The position numbers and the translations under genes were made by a program. Positions 1 to 9,024 of a DNA stretch of 64,000 bases are shown one piece after another. The stretch is from DATKQI01 sp035532755 (GTDB taxonomy: Bacteria > Pseudomonadota > Alphaproteobacteria > Acetobacterales > Acetobacteraceae), in contig DATKQI010000279.1 in assembly GCA_035532755.1 (NCBI GenBank), positions 1 to 64,000 on the forward strand. Reading direction: 5' to 3'. The notes under the pieces are model-generated. The model saw only the letters and a list, made by a program, of their open reading frames with translations. It did no database searches and was not told where the DNA came from. Numbering within the stretch: the stretch's first letter is position 1; every line of letters begins with the position of its first letter.

Positions 1-1
1 A

Positions 2-1309
2 GGTCCGGTCGTGATAACGGGCGGGGCCGGTATCCATGTTTTCGACGATGCGGGAAACCGCTATATCGAGGGTCTTGGGGGATTGTTCTGCGCGTCGCTC
101 GGTTTCAGCGAGGAGCGCTTGGTGGAGGCGGCGGTTCGCCAGTTGCGCAAGCTGCCCTTCTATCACGTGTTCGGGCACAAGGCGAACGAGCCGGGCATCG
201 CGCTCGCCGAGCGGCTGATCGCCATGGCGCCGGTGCCGATGTCCAAGGTGTTCTTCGCCAATTCCGGCTCCGAGGCAAACGATACCGCCGTCAAGCTTGT
301 CTGGTACTACAACAATGCGATTGGGCGCCCGGCGAAGAAGAAGATCATCTCACGCCTCAAGGCCTATCACGGCGTCACCGTGGCTTCCGCGAGCCTCACC
401 GGCCTGCCTCATCTCCACCGTGACTTCGATCTGCCGATCGCCGGTATCGTTCATACCGACTGCCCGGGCTACTACCGCTTCGGCATGCCGGGAGAGAGCG
501 AAGACGACTTCTCGACCCGCTGCGCGGATGCGCTTGAAGAACTTATCGTCAAGGAAGGGCCGGACACGGTAGCCGCCTTCTTCGCCGAGCCCGTGATGGC
601 ATCGGGTGGCTGCATCCTCCCGCCACGCGGCTACTTCGCGAAGGTCCAGAAGGTGCTGAAGAAATACGACGTGCTGCTGATCGCGGACGAGGTCATCTGC
701 GGCTTCGGGCGCACCGGCAACATGTTTGGCAGTGAGACATATGGGCTGGAGCCGGACATGATGACCATGGCCAAGCAGCTCTCTGCTGCCTATCTGCCAA
801 TCTCCGCACTGATGATCAACGAGAAGATCTATCGCGCCATGGTATGCCAGAGCGAGAAGATCGGCACCTTCGGTCACGGCTTCACCTATGGCGGACATCC
901 GGTTTCGGCGGCGGTCGCGCTTGAGACCCTCAGGATCTATGAGGAGGATGACATCCTGGGGCATGTGCGGCGTGTCACTCCGCGCTTCCAGGAAGGCATC
1001 CGGCGTCTCGGCGAACATCCGCTCGTTGGCGAGGCGCGCGGCGTCGGGCTCATCGGCGGGCTTGAACTGGTCCGCGACAAGATGACGAGAGAATCCTTCC
1101 AGCCGGCCGACGGCGTTGCCGGCCATGTCGGAAGGCGCGCTCAGGTTCATGGAGTCATCATTCGCGGCTTGGGCGACGTGATAAGCCTGTGCCCACCCCT
1201 CATCATCACCGAACCTGAGATCGAGGATCTGCTGGCGCGGATCGGACGGGCGCTCGATGACACCTACAGCTGGGCGTGCGAGCAACGCCTCATGCCAGCC
1301 CAGCAGTGA
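2..1309 (+). CDS. Class-III (omega) aminotransferase, 5' end cut by window
   Basis: PLP-dependent fold-type I aminotransferase of the omega-amino-acid/diamine:pyruvate kind, which moves an amino group from an amine or omega-amino acid to a keto acid such as pyruvate. Counting from the GTG at 11, the cofactor-binding Asp lies in DEVICGFGR (residues 227-235) and the Schiff-base Lys in MAKQLS (Lys255). The frame is open back to the first bases, and the roughly 25-30 residues normally found before VFDDAG are missing, so the true start is probably upstream of the window. The gene converges on alanine dehydrogenase 13 bp away. An alanine-producing transaminase beside Ald and an Lrp-type regulator suggests a shared amine/alanine catabolic locus (inference). 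The exact substrate cannot be read from sequence. Confidence 0.85.
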   Translation, partial: GPVVITGGAGIHVFDDAGNRYIEGLGGLFCASLGFSEERLVEAAVRQLRKLPFYHVFGHKANEPGIALAERLIAMAPVPMSKVFFANSGSEANDTAVKLVWYYNNAIGRPAKKKIISRLKAYHGVTVASASLTGLPHLHRDFDLPIAGIVHTDCPGYYRFGMPGESEDDFSTRCADALEELIVKEGPDTVAAFFAEPVMASGGCILPPRGYFAKVQKVLKKYDVLLIADEVICGFGRTGNMFGSETYGLEPDMMTMAKQLSAAYLPISALMINEKIYRAMVCQSEKIGTFGHGFTYGGHPVSAAVALETLRIYEEDDILGHVRRVTPRFQEGIRRLGEHPLVGEARGVGLIGGLELVRDKMTRESFQPADGVAGHVGRRAQVHGVIIRGLGDVISLCPPLIITEPEIEDLLARIGRALDDTYSWACEQRLMPAQQ

Positions 1310-1322
1310 TGTCCTCCGCCGG

Positions 1323-2441
1323 TCAGGCGGCGAGTGCGGTCTCCACCGGCTGTAGCGTGTAGCCGAGTGCCTCGGCCACGGCCGGATAAGTGATCGTGCC
1401 GGCGTGGATGTTGAGGCCGTTTCTCAGGTGCGGGTCCTCGGCCAGCGCCTTCTTCCAGCCCTTGTCGGCGAGTGCCAGCACGAAGGGAAGGGTTACATTG
1501 TTGAGCGCGAAGGTCGAGGTGCGGGCGACGCCACCCGGCATGTTGGCAACGCAGTAATGGACGATGCCGTCGACAATGTAGGTTGGTTTCGAATGGGTTG
1601 TCGCCCGGGAGGTCTCGGTGCAGCCACCCTGGTCGATCGCGACGTCCACGATGACCGAGCCCTTCTTCATCGTCTTCAGCATGGCGCGGGTCACAAGCTT
1701 CGGCGCGGCCGCCCCCGGCACCAGCACCGTGCCGATGACGAGATCCGCCTTGGCGACGAGGTTTGCCACCGCGTCGCTGGTGGAGAACACAGTCTTGATG
1801 CGCGTGCCGAACTGCGCGACGAGGCGGCGCAGCACGTCGGCCGAGCGATCAACCACCGTCACCTCGGCACCCATGCCGGCCGCTATCATGGTCGCATTGG
1901 TTCCCGAAACGCCACCGCCGAGCACCAGCACCTCGGCCGGCGGAACGCCCGGCACGCCACCCAGCAGAATGCCGCGGCCGGCCTGTGCGTTCTCAAGATA
2001 ATGCGCCCCGACCTGAACCGACATGCGGCCGGCGACCTCGGACATCGGCGTCAGCAGCGGGAGGGTGCCTGACGGGCTCGTCACCGTCTCGTAGGCGATG
2101 CAGGTAGCGCCGGATGCGATGAGGTCCTTCGCCTGCTCGGGGTCCGGCGCGAGGTGAAGATAGGTGAAGAGCAACTGGCCCGGATGGAGCTTCTTGCGTT
2201 CTATGGCGAGCGGCTCCTTGACCTTGACGATCATCTCGGCCTTCGCCCAGATCGTATCCGCCTCGCCGATGATCGTGGCGCCTGCGCCCAGGTAGTCCTG
2301 GTCGGCGATGCCGGCGCCCTTGCCGGCACCCTCTTCGACCCAGACTTCGTGGCCTTTTGCGGTGAGCTCACGCACCGATGACGGCACCAGCCCCACCCGA
2401 TCCTCGTGATCCTTGATCTCTTTCGGCACACCGATGCGCAT
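1323..2441 (-). CDS. ald: Alanine dehydrogenase
   Basis: NAD-dependent L-alanine dehydrogenase, which interconverts alanine with pyruvate plus ammonium. The 372-residue length is the family norm. It begins [13 protein letters not shown], carries the catalytic His in TYLHLAPD (about residue 96), and has a Rossmann glycine cluster [12 protein letters not shown] near residues 173-184. The start ATG at 2441 is preceded by GGGAGG about 8 nt upstream. It is divergent from an Lrp/AsnC regulator, the standard arrangement for ald and its activator (AldR type). A 9-bp inverted repeat in the 151-bp gap is a candidate operator. Assignment is firm from motifs and length. Confidence 0.95.
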   Translation of the reverse strand: MRIGVPKEIKDHEDRVGLVPSSVRELTAKGHEVWVEEGAGKGAGIADQDYLGAGATIIGEADTIWAKAEMIVKVKEPLAIERKKLHPGQLLFTYLHLAPDPEQAKDLIASGATCIAYETVTSPSGTLPLLTPMSEVAGRMSVQVGAHYLENAQAGRGILLGGVPGVPPAEVLVLGGGVSGTNATMIAAGMGAEVTVVDRSADVLRRLVAQFGTRIKTVFSTSDAVANLVAKADLVIGTVLVPGAAAPKLVTRAMLKTMKKGSVIVDVAIDQGGCTETSRATTHSKPTYIVDGIVHYCVANMPGGVARTSTFALNNVTLPFVLALADKGWKKALAEDPHLRNGLNIHAGTITYPAVAEALGYTLQPVETALAA

Positions 2442-2525
2442 CGATTTATCCTCCCTGGTCGGTTGTGATCGATGTTCCGATCGCTCACACCGGATTCTGA
2501 GCGCTTATCGGTGCAATTTTCCGTC

Positions 2526-2569
2526 ATTCCTATATGGATTTCGGCGAAATATTGGCAGATTATAGGAAT
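2526..2569. promoter_or_regulatory. Candidate Lrp-type operator between ald and its regulator
   Basis: ATTCCTATA at 2526-2534 and its exact reverse complement TATAGGAAT at 2561-2569 flank a 26-bp spacer in the divergent ald/lrp intergenic region. The centres are about 35 bp apart, near three helical turns and so on one DNA face, as expected for an octameric Lrp-family protein. Binding is inferred from position and symmetry only. Confidence 0.5.
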
Positions 2570-2592
2570 AACCGTCGATTGATTCGAAGTTC

Positions 2593-3060
2593 ATGCCACC
2601 GATCGTTCTTGATGAACGGGATGTCCAGATTCTCAACGCGCTGCAAAGCGACGGCCGGCTGTCCAATGCCGAGCTGGCCGAGAAGGTGAATCTCTCACCC
2701 TCTGCCTGCCTGCGTCGCGTCCATCTGCTGCTGGCGAATGGCCTCGTTGCCGGCACGCATCTCGTGCTCGACCAGAAGGCAGCGGGGTATCATGGCACCG
2801 CCTATGTCTTCATCACGCTCGACGGCCAGGAACGCGAAAAGCTTGACGCCTTCGAGGCTCGGGTGAAGCTCGTACCGCAGATCCAGGAATGCTATCTGCT
2901 GGCCGGCCAGGCGGACTACCTGTTGCGCATCATCTTTCATGACATGGAAGACCTCGAGCGCCTGCATTCCGAGGTGCTGACCCGCGTGCCTGGTGTCCTG
3001 CGCGTGCAGTCGACGCTGACGCTTCGGACCGTCAAGCGGACAACGAGTCTGCCTTTGTGA
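2593..3060 (+). CDS. Lrp/AsnC-family transcriptional regulator
   Basis: A 155-residue feast/famine regulator. The N-terminal winged helix-turn-helix (about residues 5-60) contains LSNAELAEKVNLSPSACLRR, typical of Lrp/AsnC, and the C-terminal half is the alpha-beta RAM domain that binds amino acids and mediates octamer assembly. Transcribed divergently from ald with 151 bp between starts, it most likely controls ald in response to alanine (AldR/Lrp type, inferred from context). A GC-rich hairpin follows the stop codon. Confidence 0.9.
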   Translation: MPPIVLDERDVQILNALQSDGRLSNAELAEKVNLSPSACLRRVHLLLANGLVAGTHLVLDQKAAGYHGTAYVFITLDGQEREKLDAFEARVKLVPQIQECYLLAGQADYLLRIIFHDMEDLERLHSEVLTRVPGVLRVQSTLTLRTVKRTTSLPL

Positions 3061-3074
3061 TGAACAGGCGTGAT

Positions 3075-3093
3075 GCACCCGTCCGACGGGTGC
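3075..3093. terminator. Hairpin between convergent lrp and esterase genes
   Basis: GCACCCG (3075-3081), loop TCCGA, CGGGTGC (3087-3093): a 7-bp GC stem, or 9 bp with a 1-nt loop, between the two convergent stop codons. There is no T-tract on either strand, so intrinsic termination is uncertain. Confidence 0.4.
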
Positions 3094-3106
3094 GCGCCAC
3101 TCGGGA

Positions 3107-4054
3107 TCAGACGATGGATTTCAGCCAGGTGCCCGCTTTCTCGACCGCCTCGCGAGCACGGCTGACGCGACCGGTGGCGCGCATGAAGCCGTGCAGCATG
3201 CCCAGGAAGACCTCGCTTTCTGTCCGCACGTCGGCGGCGATCAGCCGCTGCGCCAGCGCTTCACCTTCGCTGCGCAGGACATCAAGCTCGGCCAAGTGCA
3301 GCAGAACCGGCGGCAGGCCGGCGAGATCGGCGCGCAAAGGCGCGGCGAGAGGATGGCATCCGTCCAGCCCATGCGGCAGATAGGAAGCCCAATAGAATTC
3401 CATCTTTTCCCGCGTCAGCCCATATCCTTCGGCGAACTCCCGATAGCTGTCAGTGTCGAAGGCGCGGTCGCAGACCGGGTAGGCGGCGAGTACGCCGCGC
3501 AGAACGGGCTCGCCCGCATCGCGCAGCAGCAGGGCGGTGGCGAGTGCGAGGTTGCCGCCGGCTGAATCGCCACCCACGATCAGCCGCGTACCGTCCAGCC
3601 CCCAGGCCGTGCCCGCGGTCGCCACGTGGCGCACCACGGCCGCACATTCCTCCAGTGCCTGTGGAAACCTGGCCTCCGGCGAAAGTGCATAATCGACGCT
3701 GACGACCGCCATCTCTCCAGCCGCAGCATATTCGCGCGCCACCCGATCGTGCGTATCGAGAGACGACCAGACCCAGCCGCCGCCATGGAAATATACCAGC
3801 GCTGGCAAAGGCCGGTCGGTGTGCGGCCGGTGCACGCGGCACAGGATGCGCCGCCCGCGAGCGGCCACCCAGCGATCGGTGCTCTCCGCCATCGTCGGGC
3901 CGCCTTGTGCCGCGATCAGGTTCAGCGTGTCATTGATCGCGCGGGACGCCTCGAACGGCATGACCAGTTCGATCGGTGGGTATTTGGCCGCCTCGGCATC
4001 GTAAGCGGCCTGGGCCTGCCGCATCTCCATATCCAGCCGTGGGTCGTCTTTCAT
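3107..4054 (-). CDS. Alpha/beta hydrolase, hormone-sensitive-lipase family esterase
   Basis: Probable carboxylesterase of about 315 residues. The HSL-family oxyanion motif HGGGW is at about residue 82, the nucleophile Ser in GGDSAGGN at about 155, the acid in AELDVL and the catalytic His in MLHGFM near the C-terminus, so the triad is complete. The ATG at 4054 is chosen over one 39 nt upstream because CGGAGATTTGC places GGAG about 7 nt before it. No signal peptide is seen, so it is probably cytoplasmic. It is divergent from the Pat-like gene and convergent with the Lrp gene. The substrate is unknown; acyl esters are expected for the family. Confidence 0.85.
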   Translation of the reverse strand: MKDDPRLDMEMRQAQAAYDAEAAKYPPIELVMPFEASRAINDTLNLIAAQGGPTMAESTDRWVAARGRRILCRVHRPHTDRPLPALVYFHGGGWVWSSLDTHDRVAREYAAAGEMAVVSVDYALSPEARFPQALEECAAVVRHVATAGTAWGLDGTRLIVGGDSAGGNLALATALLLRDAGEPVLRGVLAAYPVCDRAFDTDSYREFAEGYGLTREKMEFYWASYLPHGLDGCHPLAAPLRADLAGLPPVLLHLAELDVLRSEGEALAQRLIAADVRTESEVFLGMLHGFMRATGRVSRAREAVEKAGTWLKSIV

Positions 4055-4152
4055 GCAAATCTCCGCGCCGCTATGGCATCCTGGCCCATGCAATGGCAGC
4101 TTTGTGCGTTTGGCAACCCGGCCAGAGTTGATCGATGATCCAGTGACGCCAC

Positions 4153-6579
4153 ATGCTGCAACGCAACATGATGATCAGGTCCCCCGGAACATTCGGCCAC
4201 TTCCGCCTTGAAAGCCTGTTTCGTCCCGCTTCCGTCGCGGTGGTCGGCGCCGGCACGGCCATGGGCGGGCTGGTCATGGGAAATCTGCTGGCCGGCGGTT
4301 TTGGCGGGGCGATCCTGCCCGTCGCGCAGGATGGGCCGTCTGTTGCCGGTGTCCTGGCCTACCCGGCGATCGCCGATTTGCCGCTGGCGCCAGATCTCGC
4401 CGTCATCGCGAGCGCGCCGGAGGCGGTCGGCCCTGCGCTGGCGGCCCTGGCCGCACGCGGCACATGGGCGGCGGTGGTGATGGGCCAGGCGCCGAACCTG
4501 CGGGAAGCGGCGCTGCAAACCGGCGTGCGGGTGCTGGGGCCAGGCTCGTTCGGCATTGCCGTGCCGGCAAGCGGCTTGAATGCGTCCTGCGCGCACCTGC
4601 CTCCCCCGGCCGGGCGGATGGCATTGCTGTCGCAATCGGCGGCGCTGTGCAGGGCAGTGCTGGATTGGGCGGGGCCGAACGGGGTTGGATTCAGCCACGT
4701 GATTGGGATCGGCGGTAACGCCGACATCGGCTTCGGCATGGTGCTGGACTGGCTTTCGCGCGATTCTGGAACCGGGGCAATCCTGCTGGATATCCGGCTG
4801 ATCCGCGACAGTCGCATTTTCCTTTCAGCTGCTCGTGCCGCCGCGCGGCTGCGGCCGGTGATGGCGATACGGGCCGGCGGCCTGCTCGCCGACCCGTCGG
4901 GCTGGACGGATGCGGTGTTTGACGCGGCATTGCATCGCGCCGGCATCCTCACCGTGTCCACCTTGGAAGACCTGCTTGCCGCTACCGAAACGCTGACGCG
5001 GGCGGCTCCGCTGCGCAACGAGGGTCTCGCCATCGTCACAAATGCGATCGGGCCGGCCGCCTTCGCTGCCGATGCAGTGCTGCGCGACGGTCTGGCATTC
5101 GCCCGGCTGACGCCGCAAACCCGCCAGGCATTAGCCGTCGCGCTGCCGGTTGGGATGAAAGTGGCGGAGGCAGGGCCTATCTATGTTGGCCTCGACGCAT
5201 CGACCCGACTGGCCGAGATTGCAGCCATGCTGGCCGCCTGTCCTGAGGTGGGGGGTGTGTTGGTGGTGCATGCGCCCACCGGCCCATCCGATGCGGCGGG
5301 AATCGAGGCATTGGCCGCGACCGCCGCGACCATCCGCATCCCGCTGATCGCCTGCGTGATGGGGGAGAGCACCGCCGCCGCGCATCGGCAGCGCTTGGTC
5401 GAAGCCGGCGTGCCTGTTTTCGCCGCCCCGGCACAGGCTGTGCGAGGGTTGCTGCATCTTGTGCAAAGCCGCCGCAGTCGCGCCGCCGCGCGCGAATTGC
5501 CACCCCGCACGGTGCTGGCATTGGCGCCGGACCGGGATGGCGTGCGCGGCCTGTTCGCTGCGGTCCGCCGGGCAGGTCGGCTCGCGCTGACGCAGGACGA
5601 AGCACTTTCGGTGATGACCGCCTACGGCCTGCCCATAATGTCTGCCAGGCATCGCCACCCTGGGCATGGGCAGGAACTGCTGATCCGAGTGAATGACGAT
5701 GCGGTGTTCGGTATGGCCGTAGGCTTTGGCCAGGGTGGCACGCCGGCTGCGATCCCGCATGACATCGCGGTCGATCTGCCGCCGTTGAATCTGCCGTTGG
5801 CCCGCGCGTTGATGGCCCGTACCCGTGTCGCCGCCGCGCTGGCCGCCGCGCCGGACCGATCACAAGTAGATTCTGCGCCCGTGGCCGACGCACTGGTGCG
5901 CATCAGCCAGCTCATCATCGACTTCCCGGAGATCGCGACCATCGAGATCAATCCGTTGCTCGCTGACGCGGGCGGCGTGGTCGCGGCGCATGCCGGGCTC
6001 ACGCTGCGTCCTTTCGGCGCGCCACCGGGTCGTTTGTCGATCCCACCCTACCCGACCGAACTCACCGGCTGTTTCCAGGCAGGGCTGGATCGGCTGGTGA
6101 TCCGCCCGATCCGCCCGGAGGATGCGGAGGCCCATCTGGAACTCTTCCGCGCCCTCGCGCCGGAGGATGTGCGGATGCGGTTCTTCACCAGCCTGCGCGA
6201 GCTGCCGCCGGAGCAGATCATCAGCATGACGCAGGTGGATTACGAGCGGGAGATGGCCTTCGTCGCGGTGCGCGACGACCCTGCGGAGACGGTGGGTGTT
6301 GCCCGCCTCGTGCGCGGGACGGACGGAACCGAGGGCGAATTCGCCGCCGTCGTCCATCCCGCGATGAAGGGCAGGGGCATCGCCACCCATCTGATGGAAC
6401 GGCTGATCGACTGGGCGCGCGCACACGGCGTGCAGCGGATCATCGGGCTGGTGCTCGCGGAGAACGCGCCGATGATGGGATTCGTCCGCCACCTGGGCTT
6501 CACCCTGCGTCGATTGCCGGAAGAGTCCGATATTGTCGAAGCCCGGCTGTCGCTGGATCCGGATCAATCCGAGCGCTGA
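4153..6579 (+). CDS. Pat-like protein acyltransferase with degenerate acyl-CoA ligase domains
   Basis: An 808-residue multidomain protein: CoA-binding Rossmann domain (FRPASVAVVGAG, about residues 20-140), succinyl-CoA-synthetase-like domains (SQSAALCRAVLDW, about 155-170 onward), a remnant ATP-grasp region (about 480-625), and a C-terminal GNAT domain (about 635-800) with the acetyl-CoA loop MKGRGIATHL. Family members (NDP-forming acyl-CoA synthetase fused to GNAT, e.g. Pat) usually have close to 900 residues. Two losses account for the difference. The loop that carries the phosphorylated His in active synthetases (SHTGALAG) is absent between RAGGLLAD and SGWTDAVFD. About 70 residues of the ATP-grasp N-half are absent between YGLPIMSARH and GQELLIRV. 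The synthetase half therefore looks non-catalytic, while GNAT lysine acetylation is probably intact. Targets in Pat systems are acyl-CoA synthetases. Confidence 0.8.
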   Translation: MLQRNMMIRSPGTFGHFRLESLFRPASVAVVGAGTAMGGLVMGNLLAGGFGGAILPVAQDGPSVAGVLAYPAIADLPLAPDLAVIASAPEAVGPALAALAARGTWAAVVMGQAPNLREAALQTGVRVLGPGSFGIAVPASGLNASCAHLPPPAGRMALLSQSAALCRAVLDWAGPNGVGFSHVIGIGGNADIGFGMVLDWLSRDSGTGAILLDIRLIRDSRIFLSAARAAARLRPVMAIRAGGLLADPSGWTDAVFDAALHRAGILTVSTLEDLLAATETLTRAAPLRNEGLAIVTNAIGPAAFAADAVLRDGLAFARLTPQTRQALAVALPVGMKVAEAGPIYVGLDASTRLAEIAAMLAACPEVGGVLVVHAPTGPSDAAGIEALAATAATIRIPLIACVMGESTAAAHRQRLVEAGVPVFAAPAQAVRGLLHLVQSRRSRAAARELPPRTVLALAPDRDGVRGLFAAVRRAGRLALTQDEALSVMTAYGLPIMSARHRHPGHGQELLIRVNDDAVFGMAVGFGQGGTPAAIPHDIAVDLPPLNLPLARALMARTRVAAALAAAPDRSQVDSAPVADALVRISQLIIDFPEIATIEINPLLADAGGVVAAHAGLTLRPFGAPPGRLSIPPYPTELTGCFQAGLDRLVIRPIRPEDAEAHLELFRALAPEDVRMRFFTSLRELPPEQIISMTQVDYEREMAFVAVRDDPAETVGVARLVRGTDGTEGEFAAVVHPAMKGRGIATHLMERLIDWARAHGVQRIIGLVLAENAPMMGFVRHLGFTLRRLPEESDIVEARLSLDPDQSER

Positions 6580-6657
6580 CGGCCCAGGGGCTCTATGCGG
6601 CATGGCGAGGGCGCATTACCTTTACGGGCGACATCTTGCCGAACTCCGAGGAGCGCC

Positions 6658-7800
6658 ATGGACAAGTCTCTCGCCGACACACTCACCACCTGGCGCCGCC
6701 ATCTGCACACGCACCCGGAACTCTCGCTGCAGGAGGCGCAGACCGCGGCTTTCGTCTGCGCGCGCCTGGCCGAACTTGGCGTTCCCTTCACGGCGAATGT
6801 CGGCGGACATGGCGTGGTCGCCACCCTCAATCGCGGCGGCTCCAACCGCGCCGTCGGCCTCCGTGCGGACATGGACGCGCTGCCGATCACGGAATCCACC
6901 GGCGTGCCCTACGCCTCCGCCAACCCGGGCGTGATGCACGCATGCGGCCATGACGGCCATACCGCGTCCCTGCTCGGCGCCGCGGCCCTGCTCGCGCAGG
7001 ACGCCTCCTGGTCCGGCACCGTCCATTTCGTCTTCCAGCCGGCGGAGGAAGGCTACGGTGGAGCAAAATCGATGCTGGCCGACGGGTTGCTGACACGCTT
7101 CCCGATGGAGCGCATCTTCGGCTACCACAACTGGCCGGGCCTGGAAGCCGGCACGGTGATGCTGCATGACGGGCCGGTGATGGCCTCCGGCGCGCGCGTC
7201 ATCATCACCCTGCGCGGCCACGCCGGCCACGCCGCCATGCCGCATCTGACGCGCGATCCTGTGCTGGCGGCGGCGCATGTCCTGGTTGCGCTGCAATCCA
7301 TCGTCTCCCGGGCGGTCGATCCGCTGGATGCGGCGGTGCTGTCGATCTGCATGATCGAGGGTGGGCTGGCCGCCAACCAGATCCCGCAGCAGGCAGTCAT
7401 GCGCGGCACCTTCCGCACGCTGCGCCGCACGGTGCGCGACCAGATGGAGGCCGACATCCGCCGCATCGCCGAGGGTATCGCCCAGAGCTTCGGCATGGCG
7501 GCGGACGCCGAAATCCGCCATGGCATGGGCAACACGACGAACACGAAACCCGAGGCCGAGCTTGCCGCACGTGCCGCGGCCGGCGCGGGCCTCACCGTCC
7601 GCCGGGATCTGCCGCCCAGCATGGCCAGCGAGGATTTCGGATGGTACCTCGAAGAAATCCCGGGTGCCTTCGCCTGGATCGGCAACGGCCCGTCCACAGG
7701 CGGGCGGGAACTGCACAACCCCAACTTCGACTACAACGATTCGATCTTGCCGGTGGCCGCGACCTTCCTGGCATCCACCGCGAAGGCGGCGTTGCGTTAG
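6658..7800 (+). CDS. M20-family amidohydrolase (hippurate/N-acyl-amino-acid hydrolase type)
   Basis: Metal-dependent amidohydrolase of about 380 residues that releases an amino acid from an N-acyl conjugate. It opens WRRHLHTHPELS, has metal ligands in RADMDALPI and HACGHDGHTA, and has the catalytic Glu in PAEEGYGGAK; the dimerization domain starts near GARVIITLRGHAGH. The ATG at 6658 is preceded by GAGGAG; an in-frame ATG 63 nt upstream lacks a ribosome site and adds residues foreign to the family. It lies 78 bp after the Pat-like gene, possibly in the same transcript. The exact N-acyl substrate is unknown. Confidence 0.88.
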   Translation: MDKSLADTLTTWRRHLHTHPELSLQEAQTAAFVCARLAELGVPFTANVGGHGVVATLNRGGSNRAVGLRADMDALPITESTGVPYASANPGVMHACGHDGHTASLLGAAALLAQDASWSGTVHFVFQPAEEGYGGAKSMLADGLLTRFPMERIFGYHNWPGLEAGTVMLHDGPVMASGARVIITLRGHAGHAAMPHLTRDPVLAAAHVLVALQSIVSRAVDPLDAAVLSICMIEGGLAANQIPQQAVMRGTFRTLRRTVRDQMEADIRRIAEGIAQSFGMAADAEIRHGMGNTTNTKPEAELAARAAAGAGLTVRRDLPPSMASEDFGWYLEEIPGAFAWIGNGPSTGGRELHNPNFDYNDSILPVAATFLASTAKAALR

Positions 7801-7810
7801 ATCACGCCAC

Positions 7811-8194
7811 TCATACGTGGAAGCTCTCGCCGCAGCCGCAGCGGCCCTTCTCGTTCGGATTGACGAAATTGAACCCCGAAGATAGCGCATCCACGGTGTA
7901 GTCCATCACCGTGCCGATCAGGAACAGGCTTGCCTTGCGCTCTACCAGCACGGTCAGCCCCTGGTCGGTCACCACTTCATCGCCCGGGCCCGGTGCGTTC
8001 ACCCAACTCATGTCGTAGGACATGCCGGAGCAGCCTTTCGTGCTCACGCCGATGCGCAGCAGCATTCCCTCCTGACCAGCCGCATACAGCTTGCGCAGCC
8101 GTTCGGCAGCGGCATCCGTCAGCCGCATCAGCGGCGGCAGGGCGCGGGCGGGCTTCTTGCCTTGCGTATCGGATGCTTGCAGGGTCGTGCTCAT
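7811..8194 (-). CDS. sufA: A-type Fe-S carrier (SufA/IscA/HesB family)
   Basis: A 127-residue A-type scaffold/carrier that receives Fe-S clusters and delivers them to apoproteins. The three conserved cysteines are present: one in KGCSGMSY (about residue 54) and a C-terminal CGCGESF. It is the last gene of the SUF operon, 16 bp after sufT, which supports SufA rather than a free-standing carrier. The N-terminal 20 residues are variable and rich in Lys/Ala/Pro. Confidence 0.92.
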   Translation of the reverse strand: MSTTLQASDTQGKKPARALPPLMRLTDAAAERLRKLYAAGQEGMLLRIGVSTKGCSGMSYDMSWVNAPGPGDEVVTDQGLTVLVERKASLFLIGTVMDYTVDALSSGFNFVNPNEKGRCGCGESFHV

Positions 8195-8210
8195 CGCGGT
8201 GCCCTTCCTC

Positions 8211-8579
8211 TCAATACATGTTCAGTTGCAGCCGGGCTTCCTCGCTCATCCGGCTCTGGTCCCACGGCGGATCCCACACGGTTTCCACCTCGGCGCCGGT
8301 CACGCCCGGCACCGCCATCACGGCTTCGCGCACCTGCTCCGGCAGTTCCTGCGCGCTCGGGCAGGCCGGCGCGGTCAGCGTCATCTCCACCTTCACGTGG
8401 CCGTCATCGCCGATGTCGATCGCGTAGATCAGGCCAAGCTCGTAGATGTTCACCGGGATTTCCGGGTCGTACACGGTGGCGATGGCGTCGATCAGCGCGG
8501 CCTCACTGGGCTTGCCAGCGGTCTCGCCGTCCGGCGTCCAGGCCGCGTGCGGCTGCTCGGCAAGCGGGGAGTCAGTCAT
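8211..8579 (-). CDS. sufT: SufT-type MIP18/DUF59 Fe-S assembly factor
   Basis: About 122 residues with a MIP18/DUF59 domain (ALIDAIATVYDPEIPVNIYEL), the family of SufT/PaaD-like maturation factors. The conserved Cys lies in TLTAPACPSAQEL. The ATG at 8579 follows a strong AGGAGGTG and overlaps the end of sufU by 8 nt; an upstream in-frame ATG at 8600 lies within sufU and lacks such a site. SufT proteins assist Fe-S maturation under high cluster demand, and the operon position between sufU and sufA fits. Confidence 0.9.
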   Translation of the reverse strand: MTDSPLAEQPHAAWTPDGETAGKPSEAALIDAIATVYDPEIPVNIYELGLIYAIDIGDDGHVKVEMTLTAPACPSAQELPEQVREAVMAVPGVTGAEVETVWDPPWDQSRMSEEARLQLNMY

Positions 8580-9024
8580 CAGCCACCTCCTGGCCGCCAT
8601 CCAGCGCGGCCGTCAGCGCGTGCCATGGCAACGTGGCGCATTTCACGCGCGAGGGGAATTCATGCACCCCGGCAAAGACGCGCAGCGATTCCATCGCCGC
8701 GTCGCAATCCGGGCAGTTTCCGGTGCGCACCATCGTGGCGAAATCGGCGAACAGCCGTTTTGCCTCAGTGGAAGTGCGGCCCGCCACCGCCTCGGCCATC
8801 AGGTCGGCCGAGGCCACCGAGATCGCGCAGCCCCGCGCCTCGAACCCGGTCTGCGCGATCCGCTTCATCTCATCGAGGCGCACCCACACCTGCACGCGGT
8901 CACCGCACATCGGGTTGTCGCCCTTGGCGGTGGTATCGAACACGGCCAGCCGATGCCCGTGCCGCGGCGCGCGCCCGTGGTCGAGGATCACTTCCTGGTA
9001 CAGCTCGCGCAGATCGTCGAACAT
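8572..9024 (-). CDS. sufU: SufU-type NifU-like scaffold/sulfur acceptor
   Basis: About 150 residues, IscU/NifU N-terminal fold (LRELYQEVILDHGRAPRH). Cysteines in NPMCGDRV, GNCPDCDA and RVKCATLPW match the conserved ligand positions of SufU, which accepts sulfane sulfur from SufS. The ATG at 9024 overlaps the sufS stop as ATGA, indicating translational coupling. Longer in-frame starts run into sufS and are not supported. Confidence 0.92.
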   Translation of the reverse strand: MFDDLRELYQEVILDHGRAPRHGHRLAVFDTTAKGDNPMCGDRVQVWVRLDEMKRIAQTGFEARGCAISVASADLMAEAVAGRTSTEAKRLFADFATMVRTGNCPDCDAAMESLRVFAGVHEFPSRVKCATLPWHALTAALDGGQEVADD

